Below, one piece after another: positions 44,666 through 55,730 of a stretch of DNA of 64,000 nucleotides. The notes below the pieces were generated by a model. It saw only the letters and a program-made list of their open reading frames with translations, had not been told where the DNA came from and ran no database searches. The stretch comes from JAFECT01 sp963838235. GTDB lineage: Bacteria; Pseudomonadota; Alphaproteobacteria; Caulobacterales; Caulobacteraceae. A program made the translations under genes and the position numbers. How positions within the stretch are numbered: the first letter of the stretch is position 1; each line of letters opens with the position of its first letter. The stretch lies in the NCBI GenBank assembly GCA_963838235.1, contig CAWIQJ010000003.1, positions 186,001 through 250,000 of the forward strand. Direction: 5' to 3'.

Positions 44666-45028
44666 ATGGCGAAAACCGTTTGTGTCATCGAGGACGATGA
44701 GCTTGTTCGCGAGCGCATCTCCGACATGCTGCGCGCCAACGGCCACACTGTTTTCGAGGCCGAGTTGGCCGACGCGGGGATCGAACTGATCCGGACGGAG
44801 AAGGCCGACGTCGCGGTGGTGGACATCCTGATGCCCGACCGGGACGGGCTGGAGGCCATCGGCCAGCTTCGCCGTACGCGGCCGGACCTGCGGATCGTCG
44901 CCATTTCCGGCGGGGGACGCGTGGGGCCGCAGGTCTATCTGGATCTGGCTCGCCAGATCGGCGCCGACGCCAGCCTCGTTAAACCGGTTGCTGAGGCCGA
45001 TCTCGAGGCGGCCGTCGCGGGCGCATGA
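44666..45028 (+). CDS. Single-domain response regulator
   Basis: A 120-residue CheY-like receiver with no output domain. The acidic pocket is EDD (residues 9-11), the phosphoacceptor is Asp53 (VVDILMPDRDG) and the Lys is in SLVKPV. The ATG has GGAG upstream. Its stop overlaps the ATG of the hybrid kinase gene by 4 nt, so it is the first gene of the phosphorelay cassette. It may receive phosphate from the kinase or act as a sink. Confidence 0.9.
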   Translation: MAKTVCVIEDDELVRERISDMLRANGHTVFEAELADAGIELIRTEKADVAVVDILMPDRDGLEAIGQLRRTRPDLRIVAISGGGRVGPQVYLDLARQIGADASLVKPVAEADLEAAVAGA

Positions 45029-47514
45029 GCCTTCCCGCCGAGGCGAGGCGGCGTCGCAGCGACCGGCTCGCGGTCGGACTGCTCACCTTCGGCCTGGCGT
45101 TCCTTTTGACGGCGTCGGCCTGGTGGGTGTCCACCGAACTGGCCCGCGCCCGGGCGCTTCGTGAATCCATCCACGAGAACTACCAGCAGCTGATCGAGAT
45201 TCAGCAGGCGTTCTCGCTTGTCCAGGACGCCGAGACAGGCACCCGCGGCTACGTCATTTCCGGCCGCGACGAATTTCTGGGTCCCTATACACACGCCGTC
45301 GCCACCCTGCCGGCCCTGAACGCGCGGCTCGAGCGTCTGTTCGCCAACGAACCGGATCAGCTTCGCGATGTGCGCCTGTTCGAAGACCTGTCGCGCCAGA
45401 AATTGAAGGTGCTCGCCACCGGCATCGAAACGCGCCGGCTCCAGGGCTTGGCGGGCGTCGAGCGCAACAGCGCCCTTCACCCCGTCAATCAACCGGGTCG
45501 GATCCTGATGGACCGCATCCGCGGCGTCGTCCAAAACCTGACCGGCGACGAAGAACGCGAGATCCAGCGCTCGCTGACGCGTGACCGGGCGCGCACCACG
45601 CGCACCGAGCTGATCGTGCTCACCCTGTTCGGCTCGCTGTTCCTGGGGGCCGCGGCGGCGATCGTGCTGGCGCGGCGTTACCTGGCCGCGCGCGCACACC
45701 TGGTCCGCGCGGCCGAGGCCGAGGCGCGGCGTCAGCGCGCCCTGGTCGACGCGGCCATGGACGGCATTCTGGTGCTGAACAACGCCGGGCGCATCGACCG
45801 CGCCAACCCGGCGTCGGCGCGCATCTTCCACAGCAGGCTCGGCGAGCTTGCCGGGATGCGCATGGCCGACCTGATCGACGCGGCCTCGCTGGAAGAGATC
45901 GAGACCCAGCGCAAGGCCGGCGCCGACGCGATCCGCCTGGAGAGCGTCGCCAAGCGGCGCGACGGCACGACCTTCACCGCAGAGATCTCCATCGCCGGCA
46001 TGGGCGAGGGCGAGGCGCGCGACTTCGTGGTGTTCGTGCGCGATATCTCCGCCAAGCGCGAGCTCGAGCAGCTGAAGGAGGAGTTCGTCTCCACCGTCAG
46101 CCATGAGCTGCGCACGCCGCTGACCTCTATCGCCGGCTCGCTCGGCCTGATCGTCGGTCAGGCTGCGGGGCCCGTGCCGGACAAGGCGATGCGCCTGATC
46201 GCCATCGCCCAGGCCAACAGCCAACGTCTGGTGCGCCTGATCAACGACGTGCTCGACGTCGAGAAGCTGGAATCCGGCAAGCTGCCGTTCCTGTTCATGC
46301 CGCTCGACCTGTCCGACGTCGCCCAGCGCGCCATCGACGGCGTGCAGGGTTACGCCGATCAGCTGCACGTGAACCTGCGCCTCGCGCTGGCTGAGCCGGC
46401 GCCGGTGCGCGGCGATGCGGACCGTCTCGTTCAAATCGTGACCAACCTTCTGTCCAACGCGGCGAAATTCTCACCCGAGGGCGGTATGGTCACCGTGATG
46501 GTGACCCGCGAAGGCGAACAGGCGGTGCTGACCGTCTCCGATCGCGGACCGGGCGTCCCCGAGGGCTTTCGCGACCGCATTTTCTCGCGCTTCGCCCAGG
46601 CCGATGCGTCGGACGCGCGCGGCAAAAGCGGCACCGGCCTTGGTCTCTATATCGCCAAGGAGATCGCCGAGCGACATGGCGGACGGCTGTGGTTCGAATC
46701 CCCCGAGAGCGGCGGCGCGGCCTTCCATCTCGGCCTGCCGCTGCAGACCGATGCGTCGGGTCCGGGACTGCGAGACCATGTGCTGCTGGTCGAGGATGAG
46801 CCGGCGGCGGCGGCGCTGTTGATTACCATCCTGGAAAGCGACGGCTTCAAGGTCGAGGCGGCGGCGACGCTGAAGGAAGCGCGCAAGGCGATGGAGGATC
46901 CTGGCCGATTCGGCGCGGTGGTGCTCGACTTGCGCCTGCCCGACGGCGACGGCCTCGACCTGGCGCGTGACATCCGCTCGCGGCCCGAAACGCGCGGCAT
47001 CCCGATCATCGTGGTCAGCGCCGACGCGGCGCGCGGCAAGGACCCGGCGGTGCGTATGCTCGACGTGGCGGACTGGATGGAGAAGCCGGTCGATCCGGAC
47101 CAACTCGCGGACCTCGTGCGCCGCGCCATCGGGCCGATCGGCGATAACGCGCCGCGCATCCTGCACGTGGACGACGACCGCGACATCCGCGAGCTGGTCG
47201 CCCAGGCGCTGTCCAACGTGGGCGAGGTGATCTCGGTCGAGGGCCTGGCGCAGGCGCGCGCGTCCCTGAAGGAGCGCCGGCCCGACGTGGTGGTGCTCGA
47301 TCTCGAACTGCGGGACGGCCCGGGACTCGATTTCGTGGAGGACCTGAACGACGGGACCGGAACGCCGATCCCGGTGATCGTGTTCTCTGCCCAGGATACC
47401 GGCGACCTGGGAGGCTCGGTGGCGGCGGTGCTGGTGAAATCCAAGACGTCCCTGACGGGCCTCGCCGGCGCCGTGCGCAGCCTGGTGCGTCCGACCGGGG
47501 CCGCAGCGGAATGA
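45025..47514 (+). CDS. Hybrid histidine kinase: CHASE3-PAS-HisKA-HATPase-REC-REC
   Basis: An 829-residue sensor kinase. Residues ~15-37 and ~190-212 are membrane helices, and the periplasmic CHASE3 domain between them has the marker QDAETGTRGYVISG. Then come PAS (~230-345), HisKA with His360 (STVSHELRTPLTSI), and HATPase with DRGPGVPEGFRD and GTGLGLYIAKEIAE. Two receivers follow: the first with Asp635 (VVLDLRLPDGDG) and the second with Asp759 (VVLDLELRDGPG). It overlaps both neighbours by 4 nt. The domain order allows a phosphorelay with the downstream Hpt. Signal unknown. Confidence 0.93.
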   Translation: MSLPAEARRRRSDRLAVGLLTFGLAFLLTASAWWVSTELARARALRESIHENYQQLIEIQQAFSLVQDAETGTRGYVISGRDEFLGPYTHAVATLPALNARLERLFANEPDQLRDVRLFEDLSRQKLKVLATGIETRRLQGLAGVERNSALHPVNQPGRILMDRIRGVVQNLTGDEEREIQRSLTRDRARTTRTELIVLTLFGSLFLGAAAAIVLARRYLAARAHLVRAAEAEARRQRALVDAAMDGILVLNNAGRIDRANPASARIFHSRLGELAGMRMADLIDAASLEEIETQRKAGADAIRLESVAKRRDGTTFTAEISIAGMGEGEARDFVVFVRDISAKRELEQLKEEFVSTVSHELRTPLTSIAGSLGLIVGQAAGPVPDKAMRLIAIAQANSQRLVRLINDVLDVEKLESGKLPFLFMPLDLSDVAQRAIDGVQGYADQLHVNLRLALAEPAPVRGDADRLVQIVTNLLSNAAKFSPEGGMVTVMVTREGEQAVLTVSDRGPGVPEGFRDRIFSRFAQADASDARGKSGTGLGLYIAKEIAERHGGRLWFESPESGGAAFHLGLPLQTDASGPGLRDHVLLVEDEPAAAALLITILESDGFKVEAAATLKEARKAMEDPGRFGAVVLDLRLPDGDGLDLARDIRSRPETRGIPIIVVSADAARGKDPAVRMLDVADWMEKPVDPDQLADLVRRAIGPIGDNAPRILHVDDDRDIRELVAQALSNVGEVISVEGLAQARASLKERRPDVVVLDLELRDGPGLDFVEDLNDGTGTPIPVIVFSAQDTGDLGGSVAAVLVKSKTSLTGLAGAVRSLVRPTGAAAE

Positions 47515-47903
47515 ACCGCGAGCTCGCTATCCTCTACGTCGACGACGAACCCGACATCCGCGAGGTTGCGGCCATCGCCTTCGGTCTCGACGACGGCATC
47601 AGCATTCGCACCGCCGGCTCCGGTCGCGAGGCGCTCGACGCCCTGGCCGAACCCGGGTACCGCCCCGACGTGATCATGCTCGACGTGATGATGCCCCAGC
47701 TCGACGGCCCCGCGACCCTCGCTGAAATCCGCAAGCTTCCGGAGCTTGAAAAGACGCCGGTTATCTTCATCACCGCCCGCGCCCAGACGCACGAGACCGC
47801 GGGCTTCCTGAAGCTCGGCGCCGTCGGCGTCATCGCCAAGCCGTTCGATCCGATGATGCTTCCCGTGGAGGTCCGCGCCATGGTCGTGCGGGCGGGTGTA
47901 TGA
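47511..47903 (+). CDS. Single-domain response regulator
   Basis: A 130-residue receiver. Acidic residues are in YVDDEPDIRE, the phosphoacceptor is Asp58 (VIMLDVMMPQLDG) and the Lys is in VIAKPFDPMML. No output domain. It starts and ends with 4-nt overlaps with the hybrid kinase and the Hpt gene, so all are one transcript. It could be a further acceptor, or the terminal receiver of the relay. Confidence 0.92.
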   Translation: MNRELAILYVDDEPDIREVAAIAFGLDDGISIRTAGSGREALDALAEPGYRPDVIMLDVMMPQLDGPATLAEIRKLPELEKTPVIFITARAQTHETAGFLKLGAVGVIAKPFDPMMLPVEVRAMVVRAGV

Positions 47904-48205
47904 ACGACGACCGTGTCGCCATCGCCCGGCAGAAATTCGCACAGTTGCGCGAGCGGTTCCTGATCCGCTCCGCCGGCGACCTGAAGGAAATCGAAGCTGC
48001 CATCGCCAACCCGAACGCCATGGACCACGCACAGGTGCGCGCTGTCGTGCACCGTCTGTCCGGCGCCGCGGGCACCTTCGGCTTTCCGATGCTCAGCGAA
48101 GCGGCGGGCGCCGCGGACGACGCCCTGATGGGCCTGGGCGGCGACGTCGATCCGACGCTGGATCGGCTGCACAAGGAACTGCGGCGCACGCTGAAGCGGC
48201 GCTAG
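47900..48205 (+). CDS. Hpt-domain phosphotransfer protein
   Basis: A 101-residue four-helix protein with the Hpt signature AVVHRLSGAAGTFGFPMLSEAAGAADDAL. The phosphorylated residue is His51. It is the fourth gene of the cassette, starting in a 4-nt overlap with the receiver gene. Hpt proteins carry phosphate between receiver domains. It completes a His-Asp-His-Asp relay that has no DNA-binding component in the window. Confidence 0.9.
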   Translation: MNDDRVAIARQKFAQLRERFLIRSAGDLKEIEAAIANPNAMDHAQVRAVVHRLSGAAGTFGFPMLSEAAGAADDALMGLGGDVDPTLDRLHKELRRTLKRR

Positions 48206-48221
48206 TCCCGCCAGCGCGGGA

Positions 48222-49124
48222 TCAAGCCCCGCCGAGCGACACGCGGCGGTGTAGGTGTTCATCAGCAGGCACGCGATGGTCATCGGACCGACGCCGCCCG
48301 GGACTGGGGTGATCGCGCCCGCGACCTTCACCGCTTCGTCGAAGGCGACGTCGCCGACCATGCGGGTCTTGCCCTGCGCGGCCTTTCGGGTCGCGCGAGG
48401 GCAGGCGGTTGATGCCGACGTCGATCACCGTCGCGCCGGGCTTGATCCAGTCGCCCTTGACCATTTCGGCGCGGCCGACGGCGGCGACCAGGATGTCCGC
48501 CTCGCGGCAGACCGCGGGCAGGTCGCGCGTGCGCGAGTGGGCGATGGTGACGGTGCAGCTCTCAGCCAGCAGCAGTTGCGCCATCGGCTTGCCGACGATG
48601 TTGGAGCGGCCGACGACCACGGCGCGCATACCCGACAGATCGCCGTGCAGGTCCTTCAACATCACCAGGCAACCGAGCGGCGTGCACGGCACGAGGCCCG
48701 GCAGGCCCGCGGAGAGGCGCCCACATTGATCACGTGAAATCCGTCCACGTCCTTGTCCGGATCGATGGCGGCCAGCACGCGGCGGAATCGATCTGAGCGG
48801 GCAGGGGCATCTGCACCAGAATGCCGTGGATGCCCGGGTCGGCGTTCAGCTCCTCAACCAGGGCCAGCAGCTCCGCCTGGGTGGTGGTGTCGGGCAGGGC
48901 GTGGGTGTCGGAGCGCATCCCGGCTTCCTGGGTCTGCTCGCCTTTGTTGCGTACGTAGATCTGCGAGGCGGGGTCTTCGCCCACAATGACCACGGCCAGG
49001 CCGGGGCCAGCCCATGGCGGGCCTTCACGGCTTCGACCGAGCGGCCGACACGTTCGCGCGAAATGCTGGGCGAAAGCCTTGCCGTCGATGATGCGGCGGA
49101 GTGCGGGGCGGACGAGTCGGTCAT
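48222..49124 (-). pseudogene. folD: Bifunctional methylenetetrahydrofolate dehydrogenase/cyclohydrolase (multiple frameshifts)
   Basis: About 300 residues of FolD spread over several frames. Recognisable pieces in order: MTDSSAPHSA, IIDGKAFAQHF, VGRSVEAVKARHGLAP, GLAVVIVGEDPASQIYVRNK, QMPLPAQIDS, IDPDKDVDGFHVINVG, PCTPLGC, VVVGRSNIVGKP, DVGINRLPSRDPK, and AITPVPGGVGPMT. The active-site Lys is in YVRNK. FolD makes 10-formyl-tetrahydrofolate and is normally essential. At least six shifts (near 48385, 48700, 48765, 49010, 49035 and 49095) break it. The C-terminal end is uncertain: the stop could be at 48222 or slightly beyond. Adjacent genes being essential and intact points to an assembly error. 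Confidence 0.8.
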
Positions 49125-49183
49125 GGCGCCGCGTATATCGTCGCCGCGTCCGGTTGGAACGGTCTGCAGCGGAGCGACCCAAT

Positions 49184-49863
49184 TCAAACCAACGGACGAC
49201 AGAATTCCTGCAAGCGGCGCTGCATGCCCGGGAAGGCCTGCACCGGAGCGGCCTTGCCGGCGATCTCCAGCGCCTTCGCCCGCAGGATGGGCGTGTAGAC
49301 GTCGACCTTGTCCGCCACGGCCTGGGCGCGCCAGCGAGCCGCGCGGAGTCCCACGCCCCCTGGGAATCGGAGCCCGGCAGGTCGTTCAGGCTGCCCAGCA
49401 CGGTCCAGGCGTCCGCCTCCTCGGTCTCGCGCGCCGCGAACCAGTTCAGGTAGTCGTAGAACCCGGCGTGACGCAGGCGCATCTCCAGGGGCATGTGGGC
49501 GGCGACCTGCCCGGACAGCGCGGTCTGCCATACGCTCGTGTTCGGCCGCCAGAACAAGGGCTGCCCGAGTGGGGCCTTCAACGCGGCCGGACGGCCTGTC
49601 GCGCGCATCGCCAGCACAGTCCTGACGTCGGCCAGCCGCCCCTGGATACACGCGGCCTGGGACGCCCGGGCGTCGAGCGTGCCTATGTCGTGGCTGATCT
49701 CAACATTCAGAGCGTCACGCGTATCGGCCACCTCGTTGCGCCAGTGCAGCCACTCCACCGCCTGCTCGCCCAGCAGCGCGATACAAACGCCGATCACGAT
49801 GACGCCGACCTCCTTGGCCAGGTCGCGCCAGTTTTCGAGAGACTTCGGTCGATGAATGTCCAT
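49184..49863 (-). CDS. Membrane-anchored protein of unknown function (one frameshift)
   Basis: About 226 residues after a shift near 49345. The part before it ends SDSQGAW, and the part after reads RWRAQAVADKVDVYTPILRAK and ends EFCRPLV. One membrane helix is at about residues 17-35 (VGVIVIGVCIALLGEQA), preceded by a short hydrophilic N-terminus and followed by helical sequence rich in Trp and Leu. It resembles small inner-membrane proteins of unknown function. It lies 19 bp downstream of hutH on the same strand. Confidence 0.6.
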
Positions 49864-49882
49864 GCGCCCCCCAGCGTCCGTC

Positions 49883-51417
49883 TCACGTTCCGCCCGACGG
49901 AAGAAGATCGCTCGCCAAGGCCCGCAGGCGACCGGATCGGACCAGCTCGGTCGCCGCTGCGATATCGGGCGCAAAATAGTGGTCGCGTTCATAGCCGGAG
50001 GCGGCCTCGCGGACGGCCTCGTGGGCCGCCTGCAGCGCAGCCGAGCTCTTCATCGGACGGTGGAAGTCGAGCCCTGAGCCGCGGCGAGAAGTTCGATCGC
50101 CACCACCGCCGCGGCGTTCTCGGCCATGTCGGTAAGCCGCAGAGCGCCGTGCGTGGCCATGGAGACGTGGTCTTCCTGGTTCGCCGAGGTCGGGCACGGT
50201 GTCGACGCTGGCGGGGTGTGCGCGTTGTTTGTTCTCGGACACCAGGGCGGCGGCGGTGACCTGGGCGATCATGAAGCCGGAGTTGAGGCCGCTTCGCGCA
50301 CCAGGAAGGCGGGCAGACCGCTCATTTCGGGTCCACCAGCACGGCGGTGCGCCGTTCGGAGATGTTGCCGACCTCGCAGAGCACCAGTGCGAGCTGGTCA
50401 GCGGCGAACGCCACCGGTTCAGCGTGGAAGTTGCCGCCGGACAGCACCCGTCGCCGTCGGGGAAGACCAGCGGATTGTCGGTGACGCCGGCGGCTTCGAT
50501 CTCGAGCGTGCGTGCGACCGCGCGCATGACGTCGAGCGCCGCGCCCATCACCTGGGGCTGGCAGCGGAAGGAATAGGGGTCCTGGACGCGTCGTCGTCTT
50601 CACGGTGCGACTCGCGGATGGCGCTGCCGGTCATCAGCGCTTTCAGCCTGGCGGCGACGTCGATCTGGCCCGGTTGGCCGCGCAGGGCGTGGATGCGCGG
50701 ATCAAACGGCGTGTCGGAGCCCTTCAGCGCCTCGGTCGACATGGCCCCGGCGACGATGGCGGCAGCGAACACCGCTTCGGTCGCGAACAGGCCCGCGAGC
50801 GCGAGCGCGGTCGAGACCTGGGTGCCGTTCAACAGCGCGAGGCCTTCCTTCGGCGCCGAGCGTCGAGGGGTTCGAGACCGGCATGTTTCAGAGCCTCGAG
50901 CGCCGAGACGACCTCGGCCGTTCACCCGCGCCTCGCCGACGCCGATCAGGACGGCGGACATATGCGCCAGCGGCGCGAGGTCGCCCGAGGCGCCGACCGA
51001 TCCCTTGCCGGGGATGCAGGGATAGACCTCGGCGTCGAGGAGCGCCTTCAGCGCCAGCAGGGTCTCACGGCGCACGCCCGAGGCGCCGCGGGCCAGCGAC
51101 GCCATCTTCAGCGTAATGATCAGGCGCACCACCGCATCGGGCAGCAGGGCGCCGACGCCGCAGGCGTGACTGAGCACCAGGTTGCGCTGCAGCGCCTGGA
51201 GGTCGCCGGGCGGGATCTGGGTGTTGGCGAGCAGGCCGAAGCCGGTATTCACGCCGTAGACCACGTCGCCGGAGGCGACGATCTTCGCGATGGCCGCAGC
51301 GCCCGCATCGACCGCCGCCAGGGCTTCGGGCGTGATCTCGATACGCACGGGCGCCGCCAGCACGCCGCGCAACTGGGCGAGCGACAACGGACCGCTGCCG
51401 ACTTTCAGCACCTGCAT
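49883..51417 (-). pseudogene. hutH: Histidine ammonia-lyase (multiple frameshifts)
   Basis: About 511 residues of HutH, the enzyme that removes ammonia from histidine to give urocanate. The N-terminal 200 residues are intact and include the MIO-cofactor motif GSVGASGDLAPLAHMSAVLIG (Ala-Ser-Gly triad) and YGVNTGFG. Further blocks survive in shifted frames: EGLALLNGTQ, GVTDNPLVFPDGDG, SGGNFHAEPVAFAAD, GLNSGFMIAQVTAAALVSENK, and DFHRPMKSS. At least eight shifts lie between 50070 and 50920. The start is 2 nt after the hutU stop. Same-strand hutU and hutI indicate an operon. Confidence 0.85.
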
Positions 51418-51419
51418 AG

Positions 51420-53097
<1,678 letters not shown>

Positions 53098-53104
53098 AGG
53101 CTTG

Positions 53105-54355
53105 CTATTTATGCGCCGGTGGATGCGCGCCCAGGTCCATGACCAGCTTGGTCAGCAGATACAGACGCGGGGTTACGGTGGTGAGGTCGAGATACTCCTG
53201 GTCGGAGTGAAAGCCTCCGCCGACCGGTCCCAGGCCGTCCAACGCGGGAATGCCCCAAGCCGAGGCCAGCGCGGATTCCGAGGCGCCGCCGTTGCCCGCG
53301 TTCTCCAGCTTCCGCCCGAGCGGGGCATAGATCGCCGCCGCGCGCGCGGCCAGGGCGTCGGTGCCCGGGTTGTTGGCGAGCGGCGGGAAGGCGGCTTCAC
53401 GGGTGACGGTGACGGTGGTGTCGGGAATGACGTGGGTCTCGGCGTCCTTCTTCATGGTCGCTTCGACCTCGTCGAAAATCGCCTGGTCGCGCACCCGTAC
53501 ATTGACCTGGGCCTGGGCGGCGTCGGGAATGATGTTGTTGCGCGTGCCGCCGCTGATCACGTCGACATTCACGGTCGTTCCGGGTCCGGACGTCGGGAAG
53601 ACGTCGAGGCCCTTGATCTGGTGGATCAGCTCCTGGATGGCGTTGCGGCCGTCCTGGGGCGCGATGCCCGCGTGCGCGGCGCGGCCCTTCACGTCGATGT
53701 GGAAGGTGGCCGATCCCTTGCGCCAGACCGTCAGGGCGTCCGGCGGATCGCCGGGCTCGAGGTTCAGTTCGACGTCGCTCTGGTCGACCAGCTTGTGGAT
53801 CAGACCCTGGGTGCCGGGCGAGCCGCGCTCCTCGCTGGTCTCGATCAGGAAGGTGATCTTCGCATAGTCGTTGTAGCCAAGGTCATGCAGGATTTTCATC
53901 GCCGTCACGCCTTCGATCACGCCGCCCTTCTCGTCGGAGACGCCGGGGCCGCGCGCGTGATCGCCCTCGACACGATAGGGACGCTCAGCCACCGTGCCGG
54001 GGCCGAACACGGTGTCGATGTGGCCGATCAGCAGGACGCGGCCCTTGCCGGTCCCGGTGAAGGTGGCGACGAGGTTCTCGGGCAGGCCGGGCGCCTCGGC
54101 CGGGACCGTCTCGATGGTGGCGCCCAGGGACTTGAGCATCGGGATCAGCACGGCTTCGACCTTGCGGCCGCCGTCGGCGTCGCCGGTGCCGGAATCGATG
54201 TCGACCACCTGTTCCAGCAGCTTGAGCTGGTCGGCCCGCGCTGCCTGGGCGGCGTCCCAGACCTTCTTATCGGGAGCAGGCCCCTTGGCCAGGCTCGAAC
54301 CCGCGACGGCGCTCAGCGCGAGCGCACAGACCCCTGCGATCCACAGACGTTTCAC
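53105..54355 (-). CDS. Secreted M20-family metallopeptidase (glutamate carboxypeptidase-like)
   Basis: A 416-residue protein with a signal peptide (KRLWIAGVCALALSAVAGSSLA). The two-zinc M20 site is complete: LIGHIDTVFGP, ARGPGVSDEKGG, ETSEERGSPG, the LNLEPGDP metal ligand region and FHSDQEYLD near the end. Related enzymes cleave C-terminal glutamate or hydrolyse N-acyl amino acids. It lies between hutI and hutU, suggesting a periplasmic supply of histidine or glutamate from dipeptides. The GTG at 54355 is preferred because GGGAGGG ends 7 nt upstream. A TTG at 54361 is too close to it. Confidence 0.9.
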   Translation of the reverse strand: MKRLWIAGVCALALSAVAGSSLAKGPAPDKKVWDAAQAARADQLKLLEQVVDIDSGTGDADGGRKVEAVLIPMLKSLGATIETVPAEAPGLPENLVATFTGTGKGRVLLIGHIDTVFGPGTVAERPYRVEGDHARGPGVSDEKGGVIEGVTAMKILHDLGYNDYAKITFLIETSEERGSPGTQGLIHKLVDQSDVELNLEPGDPPDALTVWRKGSATFHIDVKGRAAHAGIAPQDGRNAIQELIHQIKGLDVFPTSGPGTTVNVDVISGGTRNNIIPDAAQAQVNVRVRDQAIFDEVEATMKKDAETHVIPDTTVTVTREAAFPPLANNPGTDALAARAAAIYAPLGRKLENAGNGGASESALASAWGIPALDGLGPVGGGFHSDQEYLDLTTVTPRLYLLTKLVMDLGAHPPAHK

Positions 54356-54419
54356 GAACAAACCCTCCCGGACGACTGGTCCTGGGCCTGTCTATCGCGC
54401 GGCGGGTTGGCTCTCCAGC

Positions 54420-55637
54420 CTAATCCGCCCGCTCGCCCGCGTAATAGCGGCTCGCGAGCAGTTGGGCGCCCATCCAATAGGCGAGTTCGGCCGGGTGCTC
54501 GACGCGCCAGATCGCGAGGTCGGCGGCCTTGCCCACTTCCAGCGTGCCGATGTCGTCCTCAAGGCCCAGCGCCTGGGCGGCGTGGCGCGTCATGCCGGTC
54601 AGCGCCTCTTCCGGCGTGAGGCGGAACAGGGTGCAGGCCATGTTCATCATCAGCAGCGGCGAGGTGGATGGCGAGGTGCCCGGGTTACAGTCGGTGGCCA
54701 CCGCCATGGACACGCCGTAGCGGCGCAGCAGCTCCACCGGCGGTCGCTTCTCGTCGCGCAGGAAATAGAAGGCGCCCGGCAACAGCACGGCGACCACGCC
54801 CGCCTTGCCCATGGCGCGCGCGCCGGCTTCCGACAGATATTCGAGGTGATCGGCGGAGAGCGCGCGATGCTTCGCCGCCAGTTGCGCGCCGCCCTGGTCG
54901 GAGAGCTGTTCGGCGTGCAGCTTCACGCGCAGGCCGTTGGCGACGGCGCAGGAGAGGACCTGGTCGATCTCGGCGGGGGTGAAGGCGATGGTCTCGCAGA
55001 AGGCGTCCACCGCGTCGGCGAGGTGGTGTTCGGCGACCGAGGGGATCAGCTGGGTGCAGATCATGTGCAGATAGTCGGCGCGGCGGTCGCGGAACTTGGG
55101 CAGCACCGCGTGTGCGGCCAGCAGAGTGCGCACCACCCGCGCGCGGCCGCGGTTGGCCAGACGACCGGCGGCGCGCAGCATCTTGATCTCGTTTTTCGGG
55201 TTCAGGCCGTAGCCCGATTTCACCTCGACGGTGGTCACGCCCTCGGACGCCAGCGCATCGAGCCGTTCGCCGGCGGAGAAGGCGAGCTCCTCTTCGGTCG
55301 CGTCGCGGGTCGCGCGCACCGTGGCTAGGATGCCGCCGCCGGCGCGGGCGATCTCTTCGTAGGTGGCGCCCTTCAGCCGCTGCTCCCACTCCGCGGCGCG
55401 GTTGCCGCCGAAGATCAGGTGGGTGTGACAGTCGATCAGGCCCGGGGTGATCCACAGGCCGCCCAACGCGCGCACCTCCCGCGCCAGGGCTTCGGGCTGG
55501 CCGGGCAGGGCGGCCTGGGGCCCAAGCCAGACGATCTTGCCCTTGTCCATGGCCAGGGCGCAGTCGCGGATCACGCCAAAGGGCGCCCCCGGGATCATGG
55601 TGGCGGCATGGGCGTCGACGAGGATGAGGTCCCACAT
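54420..55637 (-). CDS. hutI: Imidazolonepropionase
   Basis: A 405-residue amidohydrolase that opens the imidazolone ring to formiminoglutamate. Metal ligands: HTH in LIDCHTHLIFGGNRAAEW, His in LHAEQLSDQGG, and Asp in ATDCNPGTSP. VKSGYGLNPKNEIKML is diagnostic for HutI. It is first of the minus-strand hut genes and divergent from the arginase-family gene by 93 bp. It is the only hut gene here without a frameshift, so it anchors the annotation. Confidence 0.95.
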   Translation of the reverse strand: MWDLILVDAHAATMIPGAPFGVIRDCALAMDKGKIVWLGPQAALPGQPEALAREVRALGGLWITPGLIDCHTHLIFGGNRAAEWEQRLKGATYEEIARAGGGILATVRATRDATEEELAFSAGERLDALASEGVTTVEVKSGYGLNPKNEIKMLRAAGRLANRGRARVVRTLLAAHAVLPKFRDRRADYLHMICTQLIPSVAEHHLADAVDAFCETIAFTPAEIDQVLSCAVANGLRVKLHAEQLSDQGGAQLAAKHRALSADHLEYLSEAGARAMGKAGVVAVLLPGAFYFLRDEKRPPVELLRRYGVSMAVATDCNPGTSPSTSPLLMMNMACTLFRLTPEEALTGMTRHAAQALGLEDDIGTLEVGKAADLAIWRVEHPAELAYWMGAQLLASRYYAGERAD

Positions 55638-55730
55638 GGTCGGTCAGGCAGTCAGTCGGAGGAGGATTGGACAGTCAGGGGCAGCCTAGGCTAACGGCTG
55701 CGATGTCGCCATGAAACACGGCAAGTCCTA

